Part shown: one piece after another, positions 58,601 through 61,295 of the stretch
How the letters are laid out: every line of letters begins with the position of its first letter
Numbering within the stretch: position 1 is the first letter of the stretch
Assembly: GCA_037349105.1 (NCBI GenBank)
Contig: JAYJMM010000037.1
Span: 2,108,001-2,172,000, forward strand
Source of the DNA: Limnomonas spitsbergensis
Lineage: Eukaryota; Chlorophyta; Chlorophyceae; Chlamydomonadales
Reading direction: 5' to 3'
Length of the DNA: 64,000 nt
Position numbers and translations under genes: made by a program
Notes under the pieces: generated by a model
What the model was told of the DNA's origin: nothing
Seen by the model: only the letters and a program-made list of their open reading frames with translations
Databases searched by the model: none

Positions 58601-60864
58601 TTTGCAGTTCAGGATGTTTAGGGTTTGCAGTTCAGGATGTTTAGGGTTTGGAGTTCAGAGTGTTTAGGGTTTGGAGTTCAGGGTTTGGTGTTCAGGGTTG
58701 CACATGCAGGATGGGCGGGTTGAGGCAAGCCTGCTTGTCGGGAGAGACGTGGGGGCAAGCAAGTCCCTCCTTGCCCCTCCCAGGAGGGCAAGACGGACGA
58801 GTATCGGGCACCTGGACCCCAGCTTCCACCCAGTTTCTACTTTGCGTCCACCCAGCTTCCACCCAGCTTCTACCAACTGCACCTATGCGTGTGTGGTTCC
58901 CATGTCCTGGCCCTTTCGTGCAAGGCGTTCTGGTGCATCCGTCCACGCCGAAAAAATAAAGACCATGGGCTCCGCAGGCATGCCTGCAACAGACCCCAAC
59001 CGAATACTTCAGGGAGCAGAGCGGCTTAGATCTGCCTGGAAGATATCGATAGCTTCAGCTTGCCTGGATTTGTCGTGTTCATGGCTTGCACTAGGGCTTG
59101 CACTTGCCTGCAACATAGGCGTGGCTTGCACTTGCCTGGAAGCTGCTGGAAGTAAAAAATTGCCTGAAAGATTTAAATGGCTTACACTTGCCTGTTAGAT
59201 ATGAATGGCTTGCACTTGCCAGGAAGCTGCTGATAGTTTGAAATTGCCTGACAGATTTAAATGGCTTGCACTTGCCTGCTAGATATTAATGGCTTATACA
59301 GTTATACTTGCCTGGAAGATATTAATGGTGAAGACGAGGTAGGCGGTGCGCTCGTGCATCTTCAGCTCCCTGTCCCCATCCTTGAGGGCGAGAACCTGCT
59401 TGAAAAAGTCTGGGAAAGCATCCTGCAGCATCGGTAGGGCAGTACATGGTCAAGGACCACGTGCTTGATGAGGACCAGGAACTTATCCTGTATCAGCGGC
59501 AGGGTGGGCTACATTGCCACGGAAAGTTTTAAGGAGAGAATGACGGGGAGCGGCAGAACAGCATAGGACCAGTGTTTTCCATTTCAGATTTTAGGACTTA
59601 ATTTCCAGTGGCCATGGGTGTGAAAAATGTGACCGAGTGGGAAAAGTGTGGGCGTGAAACCGAGGCCGCCAGGCCTCGTGGGGGGGGTGCGGGGGGGCCC
59701 CCAAGCCCCCTGGGGGTCCATGGGTCACCCCCCGGTGGGGGTTCGTGGGTGAAGCCCCCGAAGTTCAGAGACACTTCGTGTAATCGTCCTTGAAATCTTC
59801 ATTGAAATCTTCCGCAAAACGACATCATCACGGCAATTCAAGGCCACCAGGCAACCACTGCTGCAGGACCCACGCATGCGTCAGTAGTTAGCAGCTAGAC
59901 GCAGCATAGGGAGCAATGACTTTTGTCCAAAGAAGTTAAGCAGCAGCGATTCCGGGTGAAGCACAAGCTGACGTGCATGTATTTGCCACCAACATGCACT
60001 CGCATGCATACACAGATGCCGGCCGAGAATCGGCAAAGGCATGAGTCCCCCACAGCCATGAGCTGAGTGAGCAAGTGAACTGCATGCAAACGCCTATTTC
60101 TCCTTTGGCATGCTGACTCATTGAAAGATACATTATAAACCCAGCTCCAAAGTTTGCTCCGGGCAGTACGGCAGTACCTTGCGTGCATGAAAGCAGGTCC
60201 ACGGCGGTACATTCTCTCGGAACTTTTCATTGACCATAAGCACCATCGACATGATGTGCTCGAAGCTGGCCCCCCCGTCAGCGTCCGACGTGGGTAGATT
60301 AGGCCACAGGTAGCTTTCAAGGTACTGAGAGATCTCAAGCACCATCACGCGCTTGAGGCTGGGCGCTTTGGTACCGCCACCACCCAACTCGTCCGTGTAG
60401 ATTGATTTGACAAGGTCCGGCGAGAAGGCTGGCGGCGGCTGCTTTGCTCGAGCTGTGACTGACCAGTTCTCCTGGGCCGTCTTAGTGAGTTTGTCCGTCG
60501 CAATCTGGGAGTGCATGGGGACATGGGACATGGTTGCATGGAGCTACATGAGGGTGCATGGGGAGGAGAGGGTGTGTGCAGAGGAGCACATGGTCAAAAT
60601 ATCACCGACCATGCAGGATCAGTGGTGCTTGCCGGCATGCGAGATATTAGCAGTCTGAGCGTGAGCTCGGGCCTGGCAGTTTTAAAGGAAGGGGCAGCAC
60701 CCTACCTCGGCCACGGTCAGCATCATGCCCTTGCTCTTGCTACCAGCACCACGGCCAGCTTTACCCCCTGCTAAGGGCTGGCCGCCCTCCTGAGACAGGA
60801 TCACATCGCCCACGCTGGTCGGACGAGCTTTCTTGGCGGGCCGGCCATTTTGCGAGTTCACCAT
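6841..60864 (-). CDS. AQR: Aquarius (IBP160) intron-binding spliceosomal RNA helicase, 27 exons, complete
   Basis: SF1 (UPF1-like) RNA helicase that binds the intron upstream of the branch site in the spliceosome, as the core of the intron-binding complex with SYF1 and ISY1. Exons (in order): 60706-60864, 60178-60504, 59312-59422, 58150-58302, 57094-57345, 56190-56332, 55264-55333, 53140-53346, 51453-51661, 50140-50281, 48747-48851, 47316-47453, 46115-46314, 44086-44314, 41602-41880, 26191-26343, 25417-25483, 15541-15730, 14457-14583, 13270-13401, 12097-12234, 11148-11248, 10487-10556, 9432-9587, 9010-9213, 7814-8007, 6841-7297. All junctions keep frame, giving 1,570 aa (human protein about 1,485). 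Helicase motifs: Walker A GPPGTGKT (925-932), EEAAQ (from 1160), GDHHQLPP (1193-1200), ILTTYNGQ (1325-1332), DKYQGQQ (from 1359), VAMSRAR (1390-1396). The N-terminal armadillo-like region and C-terminal LVSGPEEM follow plant homologues. Introns total about 49 kb and are filled with junction-derived arrays. Exon borders are inferred by eye. Confidence 0.93.
7814..8007 (-). CDS. AQR: AQR exon 26 (aa 1355-1419), motifs V and VI
   Basis: [20 protein letters not shown] then [17 protein letters not shown]. The end TTC AA abuts GTGAGC. Unspliced it would read an immediate TGA stop, but splicing restores the plant-like C-terminus. Confidence 0.93.
8060..8190 (+). mobile_element. truncated copy, 3' end of the 3549-6075 family
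   Basis: In AQR intron 25. Shares GTTGGGTGCCCAC, GGCCGAGCCTTT, GAGCAGGGCCCAGAGG and GTGTAACGTCATTGA with the right arm of the 3549-6075 element. The upstream part is missing, a 5'-truncation typical of target-primed insertion. Confidence 0.6.
8275..8616. repeat. 80-bp tandem array carrying element terminus
   Basis: TGACGTTACACCTCTGGGCC recurs at 8275, 8355, 8435, 8515 and 8595, exactly 80 bp apart, each followed by an almost identical spacer. Four full units plus one terminus. Each unit includes the 22-bp end of the mobile-element family. Confidence 0.9.
8595..8725 (-). mobile_element. truncated element copy (minus orientation)
   Basis: From the inverse terminus through AAGCTCGGCCACGTCAGC to AAGCAAGTTCACCTTCCAAA. 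The same segment, inverted, lies at about 26780-26880. Confidence 0.55.
8905..9009 (-). repeat. exon 25 donor copied in tandem
   Basis: GCTCACCTTGTGCG recurs twice upstream of the true site at 9010, at about 46-bp spacing with a CCCTTAACCTTAAC telomere-like spacer. Each copy recreates CACAAG/GTGAGC. Confidence 0.8.
9010..9213 (-). CDS. AQR: AQR exon 25 (aa 1287-1354), motif IV region
   Basis: [20 protein letters not shown] to PMLGRPHK, with [19 protein letters not shown] inside. Phase 0 both sides. Confidence 0.95.
9300..9431 (-). repeat. exon 24 donor-derived repeats
   Basis: CCCACCTTGCCC, the last exon bases plus donor, recurs three times in C-rich sequence. Intron 24 is only 218 bp, so this fills most of it. 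Confidence 0.65.
9432..9587 (-). CDS. AQR: AQR exon 24 (aa 1235-1286)
   Basis: [20 protein letters not shown] to [10 protein letters not shown], phase 0 both sides. Confidence 0.94.
9588..9990. repeat. telomere-like and low-complexity intron 23 sequence
   Basis: Contains GGGTTTAGGGTTTAGGG near 9770 and degenerate GGGTTNANG blocks. No gene. Confidence 0.5.
9990..10486 (-). repeat. exon 23 donor-derived ~60-bp array
   Basis: About seven diverged copies of the exon 23 3' end (as CACGTAGGGTG or variants) alternate with CATCCATGACCATGCCCC. The coding-strand translation continues with repeated GAWSW(M/N)CDE blocks before a stop. Confidence 0.7.
10487..10556 (-). CDS. AQR: AQR exon 23 (aa 1211-1234)
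   Basis: [20 protein letters not shown] then NAQ, a short 70-nt exon holding the conserved QSLFTRF element. Phase 2 in, phase 0 out. Confidence 0.92.
10800..10935. repeat. 53-bp direct repeat, intron 22
   Basis: CATGTTCAGGACATAATAGG starts successive copies. On the coding strand each contains GAACATGGAGTAAGT, which holds a consensus GTAAGT donor. Confidence 0.7.
11148..11248 (-). CDS. AQR: AQR exon 22 (aa 1178-1211), motif III
   Basis: [20 protein letters not shown] then [13 protein letters not shown]. Ends AG (phase 2) at GTGAGG. Confidence 0.94.
11460..11800 (-). repeat. 28-bp minisatellite, intron 21
   Basis: About 12 units of GACACTGATGAAAAGTGTGG plus GTAGGGGG. On the coding strand each reads as a pyrimidine run followed by TTTTCATCAG, so each unit resembles a 3' splice site upstream of exon 22. 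Confidence 0.9.
11935..12080 (-). repeat. partial exon 21 donor-side copy
   Basis: GTCAGCAGCAGTATGGGGAT, followed by TTATTTCCAGACCCTACCCTGA, is a diverged copy of the exon 21 end and its flank at 12061-12125. Confidence 0.55.
12097..12234 (-). CDS. AQR: AQR exon 21 (aa 1132-1177), motif II
   Basis: [20 protein letters not shown] then [21 protein letters not shown] replaces the usual DEAD/DEAA Walker B, as in other Aquarius proteins. Confidence 0.95.
12235..12600 (-). repeat. exon 21 acceptor copies and (CA)n
   Basis: The exon start plus acceptor is copied at about 12340 (AGGGCCACAATCTGCACACA) and 12500 (CAGGGCCAAAATCTACACAC), joined by GGGTTTAGGGTTTAGGG and CA tracts. Confidence 0.65.
12800..13269 (-). 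repeat. exon 20 donor-derived repeats
   Basis: Several diverged units of about 60-110 bp contain CCCACCTTTGCATCG, mimicking the true donor CCCACCTTTGCCTGC at 13263-13277, separated by GGGCAGCCCC blocks. Confidence 0.65.
13270..13401 (-). CDS. AQR: AQR exon 20 (aa 1088-1131)
   Basis: [20 protein letters not shown] to [10 protein letters not shown], phase 0 both sides. Confidence 0.92.
13860..14400. repeat. diverged ~90-bp repeats, intron 19
   Basis: About five or six copies share CTCCATAACATGATTCTAGC-like, CAACAAGCAGCAG and CCTGATGCGCAA blocks. No coding potential recognised. Confidence 0.6.
14457..14583 (-). CDS. AQR: AQR exon 19 (aa 1045-1087)
   Basis: [20 protein letters not shown] to [16 protein letters not shown], donor GTAAGG, phase 0 out. 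Confidence 0.92.
14600..15380. repeat. CAG/GAGTGAGGCAA low-complexity array, intron 18
   Basis: Irregular mixture of AGCAGCAGCAG and GGAGTGAGGCAAGAGTGAGG over almost 800 bp. On the coding strand it is a CTG/CTC-rich polypyrimidine region upstream of exon 19. Leu/Pro/His/Cys-rich open frames here are artefacts. Confidence 0.85.
15490..15540 (-). repeat. exon 18 donor end duplicated
   Basis: GGTGCAGCAGCCAGAAGTGC is a copy of the exon 18 3' end (GGTGCAGCAGCCAAAAGTGC), 51 bp away, including the CACACCCAC donor side. Confidence 0.75.
15541..15730 (-). CDS. AQR: AQR exon 18 (aa 982-1045)
   Basis: [20 protein letters not shown] to [17 protein letters not shown]. Its first about 25 bases with the acceptor are the seed of the 9.3-kb array in intron 17. 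Confidence 0.93.
15731..25080 (-). repeat. 200-bp satellite built from the exon 18 acceptor, intron 17
   Basis: About 46 units. Each holds two diverged halves with CAGGTATGGGCGAGCAGG on the coding strand, a copy of the exon 18 junction CAG/GCATGGGTGAACAGG. Each unit also has two long G runs (about 7-8 and 11-19 G) on the plus strand. Variants such as CTTGCCCTTACC, CTCGCCCATACA and CATCCAGCAGG recur with roughly 400-600-bp spacing, indicating higher-order amplification. Open frames of up to 321 codons here are stop-free repeat reading. Confidence 0.95.
25085..25160. repeat. short repeat TTTGAAATCCCACAT
   Basis: Three 18-bp copies at the downstream edge of the 200-bp array. Confidence 0.75.
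25247..25315 (-). pseudogene. diverged copy of exon 17 in intron 17
   Basis: CTCACCCAGGCGTAGCAGAC then CTGCTGCATGATCT mirrors exon 17 and its donor (TTACCCAGACGCAGCAAG ... CTCTGCATGATCT). It is frame-damaged, so probably a dead duplicate. Confidence 0.6.
25417..25483 (-). CDS. AQR: AQR exon 17 (aa 960-982)
   Basis: [20 protein letters not shown] then RLG. Ends in phase 1 at GTAAGT, which joins correctly to GC ATG GGT in exon 18. Confidence 0.92.
25484..26190. repeat. intron 16 short repeats
   Basis: 25490-25680 has CCTTCAGACAACGCAATCAA and TTCCGGCAGCAC blocks repeated three times. 25810-25890 has four copies of AGTATGAAGGTAC. The rest is unassigned. Confidence 0.6.
26191..26343 (-). CDS. 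AQR: AQR exon 16 (aa 909-959), Walker A
   Basis: [16 protein letters not shown] then [15 protein letters not shown], the ATP-binding P-loop, and TLLITHSNQ (motif Ia). Phase 0 both sides. Confidence 0.96.
26395..26450. repeat. left direct repeat bounding the 34-bp satellite
   Basis: GGATCTAGCGGATCCAGGAT then CAGCTTCCGAGG resembles the sequence at 40885-40930 beyond the other end of the array, in the same orientation. Confidence 0.55.
26484..26680 (-). repeat. outlying block of the 34-bp satellite
   Basis: Six units of the same 34-bp repeat, separated from the main array by a 200-bp insert. Confidence 0.9.
26680..26880 (+). mobile_element. insert interrupting the 34-bp satellite
   Basis: Non-repeat sequence. 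Its right half (GAAGGTGAACTTGCTTTCCT to GCCGAGCTTCATTTAAGCAGG) is the inverse of 8617-8725, hence a truncated copy of the same element family lodged in the array. Confidence 0.6.
26881..40815 (-). repeat. 34-bp satellite of about 410 units, intron 15
   Basis: Unit on plus: GAGTCGAGGGCAGGGAGGAG then CAGACTCCTGAAAA. It contains the inverted pair AGGAG/CTCCT. On the coding strand each unit ends CTCTTTTCAG/GAG, a good 3' splice-site match. Large segments are duplicated exactly in register: 30607-32490 and 33565-35448 are 2,958 bp (87 units) apart, and 37984 and 39616 are 1,632 bp (48 units) apart. The unit has no stop in any minus frame, so the 1,707-codon open frame here is an artefact. Confidence 0.97.
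40816..40935. repeat. right flank and direct repeat of the 34-bp satellite
   Basis: After a unique stretch, GACCTAGCGGATCTAGAATC then GCAGCTTTCGG matches 26395-26450, so the satellite lies between direct repeats. Confidence 0.55.
40936..41575. repeat. CAGCCTCAGCTACAC array, intron 15 donor side
   Basis: About 35 irregular 15-18-bp units between exon 15 and the satellite. Larger copies (TACACAAACCTTCAGCTACA) repeat at about 120 bp. Confidence 0.9.
41602..41880 (-). CDS. AQR: AQR exon 15 (aa 816-908)
   Basis: [20 protein letters not shown], a low-complexity Ala/Ser/Val linker, then [19 protein letters not shown]. The last part is the Q-motif side of the helicase core. Intron 15 (15.3 kb) follows. 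Confidence 0.9.
41881..42205. repeat. GGGTGTGGAAGA minisatellite at exon 15 acceptor
   Basis: About 25 units of 12 bp (GGGTGTGGAAGA and variants) run directly from the exon 15 acceptor. On the coding strand they form a long TCTTCCACACCC pyrimidine tract. Confidence 0.9.
42370..42700. repeat. degenerate precursor block of the 21-bp array
   Basis: CCACCCACGTATCCCCG and CACACCTCACACTGAGGAAAGCTCAG-type blocks. The latter copies the exon 14 donor end (CACACCTCATACTGAGGGAA at 44081) three times at about 90-100-bp spacing. Confidence 0.7.
42715..44085 (-). repeat. 21-bp minisatellite built on the exon 14 donor
   Basis: About 64 units of CCCCCGCCCGCACCTCACATG. On the coding strand each gives TGAG/GTGCGGGC, a decoy of the true exon 14 donor GAG/GTGTGTGAG at 44086. 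21 is a multiple of three, so long false open frames occur on both strands. Confidence 0.95.
44086..44314 (-). CDS. AQR: AQR exon 14 (aa 739-815)
   Basis: [20 protein letters not shown] to VVQSFPQYE, with [18 protein letters not shown] inside. Acceptor CTTCAG, donor GTGTGT. Both junctions seed arrays. Confidence 0.93.
44315..44810 (-). repeat. exon 14 acceptor copies
   Basis: GTTGTTCTCCTTGGGCTT then CGTCTGAAG is copied at about 44398 and 44587, and partly at 44785. Each copy retains a CTTCAG acceptor and codes for RKPKENN before running into stops. Confidence 0.85.
44905..45310. repeat. ~95-bp tandem repeat, intron 13
   Basis: Four to five copies share GATTTTGAATCCTGCACCTG, GGGGGGAGGGG, TCAAGCGCTGTTCAAGG and GAGACCTAGGTTCCAAG. 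Confidence 0.9.
45690..46114 (-). repeat. exon 13 donor-end copies
   Basis: The exon end plus donor (CACCTCATGATCAGGTTGAA) recurs at about 45722, 45802, 45886, 46004 and 46037 with GGAGGAGTAC-like exon bases. Divergence rises with distance from the true exon. Confidence 0.8.
46115..46314 (-). CDS. AQR: AQR exon 13 (aa 673-739)
   Basis: [20 protein letters not shown] to [12 protein letters not shown], ends AG in phase 2 at GTGAGC. Confidence 0.92.
46376..46580. repeat. dispersed repeat copy 1
   Basis: Shares ordered blocks (CCTCATA-TAAC, GGGTTCAGGGATCCATGA, AGTCAGAAAT, AGTTTTGGT, GGGAAGGCAAATCA-ATCTACGGTA) with 63597-63790 in TIC100 intron 3, in the same orientation. Probably a non-autonomous element. 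Confidence 0.7.
46700..46990 (-). other. coding-like fragment inside AQR intron 12
   Basis: About 290 bp of non-repetitive GC-rich sequence is open on the minus strand (contains [20 protein letters not shown]) to a stop near 46709. I recognise no family. It could be a captured exon or element fragment. The plus strand is also open here. Confidence 0.25.
46990..47315 (-). repeat. C/T-rich array at exon 12 donor
   Basis: CCCTCCTCGCCCTTCC-type units. Near the exon, CCCTCTCGCATCTCGCCA copies the true donor junction CCCTCTCGCACCTCGCAG. Confidence 0.7.
47316..47453 (-). CDS. AQR: AQR exon 12 (aa 627-672)
   Basis: [20 protein letters not shown] to [10 protein letters not shown], phase 0 both sides. 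VRGCE is invariant. Confidence 0.92.
47454..47835 (-). repeat. exon 12 acceptor copies (~180 bp)
   Basis: GGAAGAGCACGTCGTGCTGC with the acceptor and GGGGTAGGGCGCCAGTTTTA flank recurs at about 47607 and 47787, two decoys beyond the real junction at 47453. Confidence 0.8.
48340..48500. repeat. CTAC/CAAC tetranucleotide tract
   Basis: Microsatellite of CTAC, CAAC and CTCC steps in intron 11. Confidence 0.9.
48515..48746 (-). repeat. 31-bp array built on the exon 11 donor
   Basis: Seven decoys of CACACCTGGTCCCACTCCCC followed by CTCCCTACTTC precede the true junction at 48747. Coding strand: GGGACCAG/GTGTGG. Confidence 0.9.
48747..48851 (-). CDS. AQR: AQR exon 11 (aa 592-626)
   Basis: [20 protein letters not shown] to RGEWDQ, donor GTGTGG. 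The exon end plus donor forms the unit of the adjacent 31-bp array. Confidence 0.9.
48852..49980. other. intron 10, mostly unassigned
   Basis: Short repeats (GTCAGACAAGGTGGGG twice, at 49160 and 49262; CCCGACAAAGGG) and a GGGTTTAGGGTTCAGGG telomere-like block at about 49588. No gene recognised. Confidence 0.4.
49985..50040 (-). pseudogene. partial exon 10 3' copy
   Basis: TTCACCTCGGTGAAATTGAA then GTGGACAG and GCCCATGCGCAC mirror exon 10 and its donor, with an insertion that shifts the frame. Confidence 0.7.
50140..50281 (-). CDS. AQR: AQR exon 10 (aa 544-591)
   Basis: [16 protein letters not shown] to [18 protein letters not shown], phase 2 in, phase 0 out, donor GTGAGT. Confidence 0.92.
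50350..51110. other. intron 9, unassigned part
   Basis: AT-richer than its surroundings, with no repeat array and no coding signal recognised. Confidence 0.35.
51120..51452 (-). repeat. 47-bp array: exon 9 donor plus telomere-like spacer
   Basis: ACCTGAACAGGTTGAA (16 nt spanning the donor) recurs at 51122, 51169, 51216, 51263, 51309, 51356 and 51402 before the true site at 51451. Spacers are CCCTAAACCCTAAACCCTAA or close variants. Confidence 0.95.
51453..51661 (-). CDS. AQR: AQR exon 9 (aa 475-544)
   Basis: [20 protein letters not shown] to LLRNFNLF. Contains [19 protein letters not shown], one of the most conserved Aquarius stretches. Both its acceptor (12 decoys) and its donor (7 decoys) are tandemly copied in the flanking introns. 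Confidence 0.93.
51662..52360 (-). repeat. 51-bp in-frame array of the exon 9 acceptor
   Basis: Twelve decoys of the acceptor plus the first 12 exon bases (coding strand ACACAG/GAGGTGATGCT) at exact 51-bp spacing up to about 52,290. The unit is stop-free in the exon 9 frame and encodes a 17-residue repeat, [17 protein letters not shown]. Confidence 0.95.
52600..53139 (-). repeat. ~130-bp array of the exon 8 donor end
   Basis: Four copies of about 80 bp of exon 8 plus donor (CACACCTGCAGGAACCCCTT, CAGACGCAGCTGCCTGGTGA), with C-rich and CA spacers. An 8-bp difference shifts frame, so they are pseudo-exons. The copies nearest each other are almost identical. Confidence 0.92.
53140..53346 (-). 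CDS. AQR: AQR exon 8 (aa 406-474)
   Basis: [20 protein letters not shown] to [11 protein letters not shown], phase 0 both sides. Its 3' end and donor are copied four times in intron 8. Confidence 0.9.
53580..54480. repeat. TTGAGGG-type telomere-like array, intron 7
   Basis: GGGTTGAGGGTTGA, then AGTTTGAAGGTAG(T/C)CTGTT or shorter spacers, about 20-25 irregular units of 30-55 bp. A degenerate relative of TTTAGGG. Confidence 0.9.
54610..54850. repeat. 28-bp minisatellite, intron 7
   Basis: About 8.5 near-identical units of ACAGGGTAGGGGGCAAGGGA then CAAGAATA. The low divergence suggests recent expansion. Confidence 0.95.
54851..55263. other. intron 7 donor side, unassigned
   Basis: No array and no recognised gene. 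A run of 13 G lies near 55053. Confidence 0.35.
55264..55333 (-). CDS. AQR: AQR exon 7 (aa 382-405)
   Basis: [20 protein letters not shown] then YEK. This short 70-nt exon is fixed by frame on both sides (phase 2 in, phase 0 out). Confidence 0.88.
55357..55590. repeat. ~68-bp repeat with telomere-like tract near exon 7
   Basis: GCAAGAATCACCAGAACATG then CAAAGAGTGGGTTTAGGG, four copies beginning just outside the exon 7 acceptor. Confidence 0.9.
56076..56140. repeat. GGATCT hexamer tract
   Basis: About seven GGATCT or CATCTGGATCT steps at the donor side of exon 6. Confidence 0.85.
56190..56332 (-). CDS. AQR: AQR exon 6 (aa 335-382)
   Basis: [20 protein letters not shown] to [15 protein letters not shown] is invariant in known Aquarius proteins. 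Ends in phase 2 at GTGAGC. Confidence 0.9.
56395..56590. repeat. AT-rich 25-bp array, intron 5
   Basis: About seven units of GAAATCATAACTTATAATCA then TTATC. The most AT-rich segment of the gene. Confidence 0.92.
56692..56716. repeat. perfect TTTAGGG telomere-type tract
   Basis: Three to four uninterrupted TTTAGGG units inside intron 5. Confidence 0.9.
57094..57345 (-). CDS. AQR: AQR exon 5 (aa 251-334)
   Basis: [20 protein letters not shown] to LLVDLLSQ, acceptor CCCCAG, donor GTATGT, phase 0. [15 protein letters not shown] matches the conserved CERFIELMIDL segment. Confidence 0.9.
57346..57750 (-). repeat. ~104-bp array of the exon 5 acceptor
   Basis: Exon 5 start plus acceptor (GTAGCCAGGCTTAG(C)CGAGG/CCTGGGGC) recurs at 57443, 57547 and 57651, with a fourth partial copy near 57725. 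The copies code for [18 protein letters not shown] peptide but run into different frames. Confidence 0.92.
57931..58068 (-). pseudogene. duplicate of exon 4 3' half
   Basis: Coding strand reads [20 protein letters not shown] then K and a GTGCGG donor, in the exon 4 frame with one residue changed. Its 5' edge is TTTAGGGTTTAG directly before GAG, so an AG acceptor-like end exists. Could be an alternative exon or a dead copy. Confidence 0.8.
58150..58302 (-). CDS. AQR: AQR exon 4 (aa 200-250)
   Basis: [20 protein letters not shown] to LLKKELK, donor GTGCGG, phase 0. A second, partial copy of its 3' half lies 84 bp downstream in intron 4. Confidence 0.9.
58318..58700. repeat. ~24-bp telomere-like array, intron 3
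   Basis: TTAGGTTTTGGAGT(C/T)CAGGG units, about 14 copies, passing into TTTAGGG(C/T)TTGGAGTTCAG(A/G). Confidence 0.9.
59020..59311 (-). repeat. copies of the exon 3 GC-type donor
   Basis: ACTTGCCTGGAAGATATTAA-type units recur about eight times (for example near 59032, 59170, 59205, 59275). Most carry the same AG/GCAAGT or AG/GCAAT junction as the true exon 3 end. Confidence 0.75.
59312..59422 (-). CDS. AQR: AQR exon 3 (aa 163-199), GC donor
   Basis: [20 protein letters not shown] to TINIFQ aligns without gap to the human protein. The exon ends CAG followed by GCAAGT, a consensus GC-type 5' splice site. No GT gives the same in-frame join to exon 4. Confidence 0.85.
59475..59515 (-). repeat. 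single decoy of the exon 3 acceptor
   Basis: CTTATCCTGTATCAGCGGCA then GGGTGGGCTAC resembles the true junction CATCCTGCAGCATCGGTAGG at 59420. Confidence 0.55.
59520..60177. other. intron 2, unassigned part
   Basis: GC-rich block at 59670-59760 with GGGG/CCCC runs, otherwise unremarkable. No gene recognised. Confidence 0.35.
60178..60504 (-). CDS. AQR: AQR exon 2 (aa 54-162)
   Basis: Begins [16 protein letters not shown] after CCCAG. Contains [16 protein letters not shown] and [11 protein letters not shown], close to the conserved Aquarius N-terminus. Donor GTACTG, phase 0. Confidence 0.9.
60706..60864 (-). CDS. AQR: AQR exon 1 (aa 1-53)
   Basis: The ATG starts [15 protein letters not shown], a basic NLS-like head, and the exon ends LTVAE at a GTAGGG donor in phase 0. 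This start is the first in-frame ATG. The region is poorly conserved, so the start is likely rather than proven. Confidence 0.75.
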
Positions 60865-61295
60865 GAAGGTGGCTGATCACAGCTAGATAAAGCTGGACAA
60901 CCCTTCAAAAATTCTGGCGCTTAGATCTGATGTTAGAGACTCGCAACGTTGAAAATCGCGGAGCTGGCGAAGAATGTCGCAATCTCCCTTCTGCCGTTCA
61001 GCAGCTACAATTCAAAATCGATCGATTATTGTTGAATGTGGCGTAGCAGTCAGCGGTTTGATCAACCTGGAGGCTGCCCCCCAAAAATAGGAAGTACGAC
61101 GGATGTGTGGGATCACAATCAGGATAATGAGGACGCCACCCTTTCAACAGCTGCAGCTAGTTAGATTGTAGGGCTGGTCAAGTTGGCTTTTGATGACCCT
61201 TTGCAGCCGGTAGAGACAGCTGCGATTTGGTCAGGAAGCGAAGCGACAGAGCCCCAATAACGCAGCCCAGCTCGCTGGCATTGAACTAGATTGCC
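60865..61295. promoter_or_regulatory. divergent intergenic region between AQR and TIC100-like
   Basis: 431 bp separate the two start codons on opposite strands, so this must hold both 5' UTRs and promoters, possibly as a shared bidirectional promoter. I see no convincing TATA box. Confidence 0.6.
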
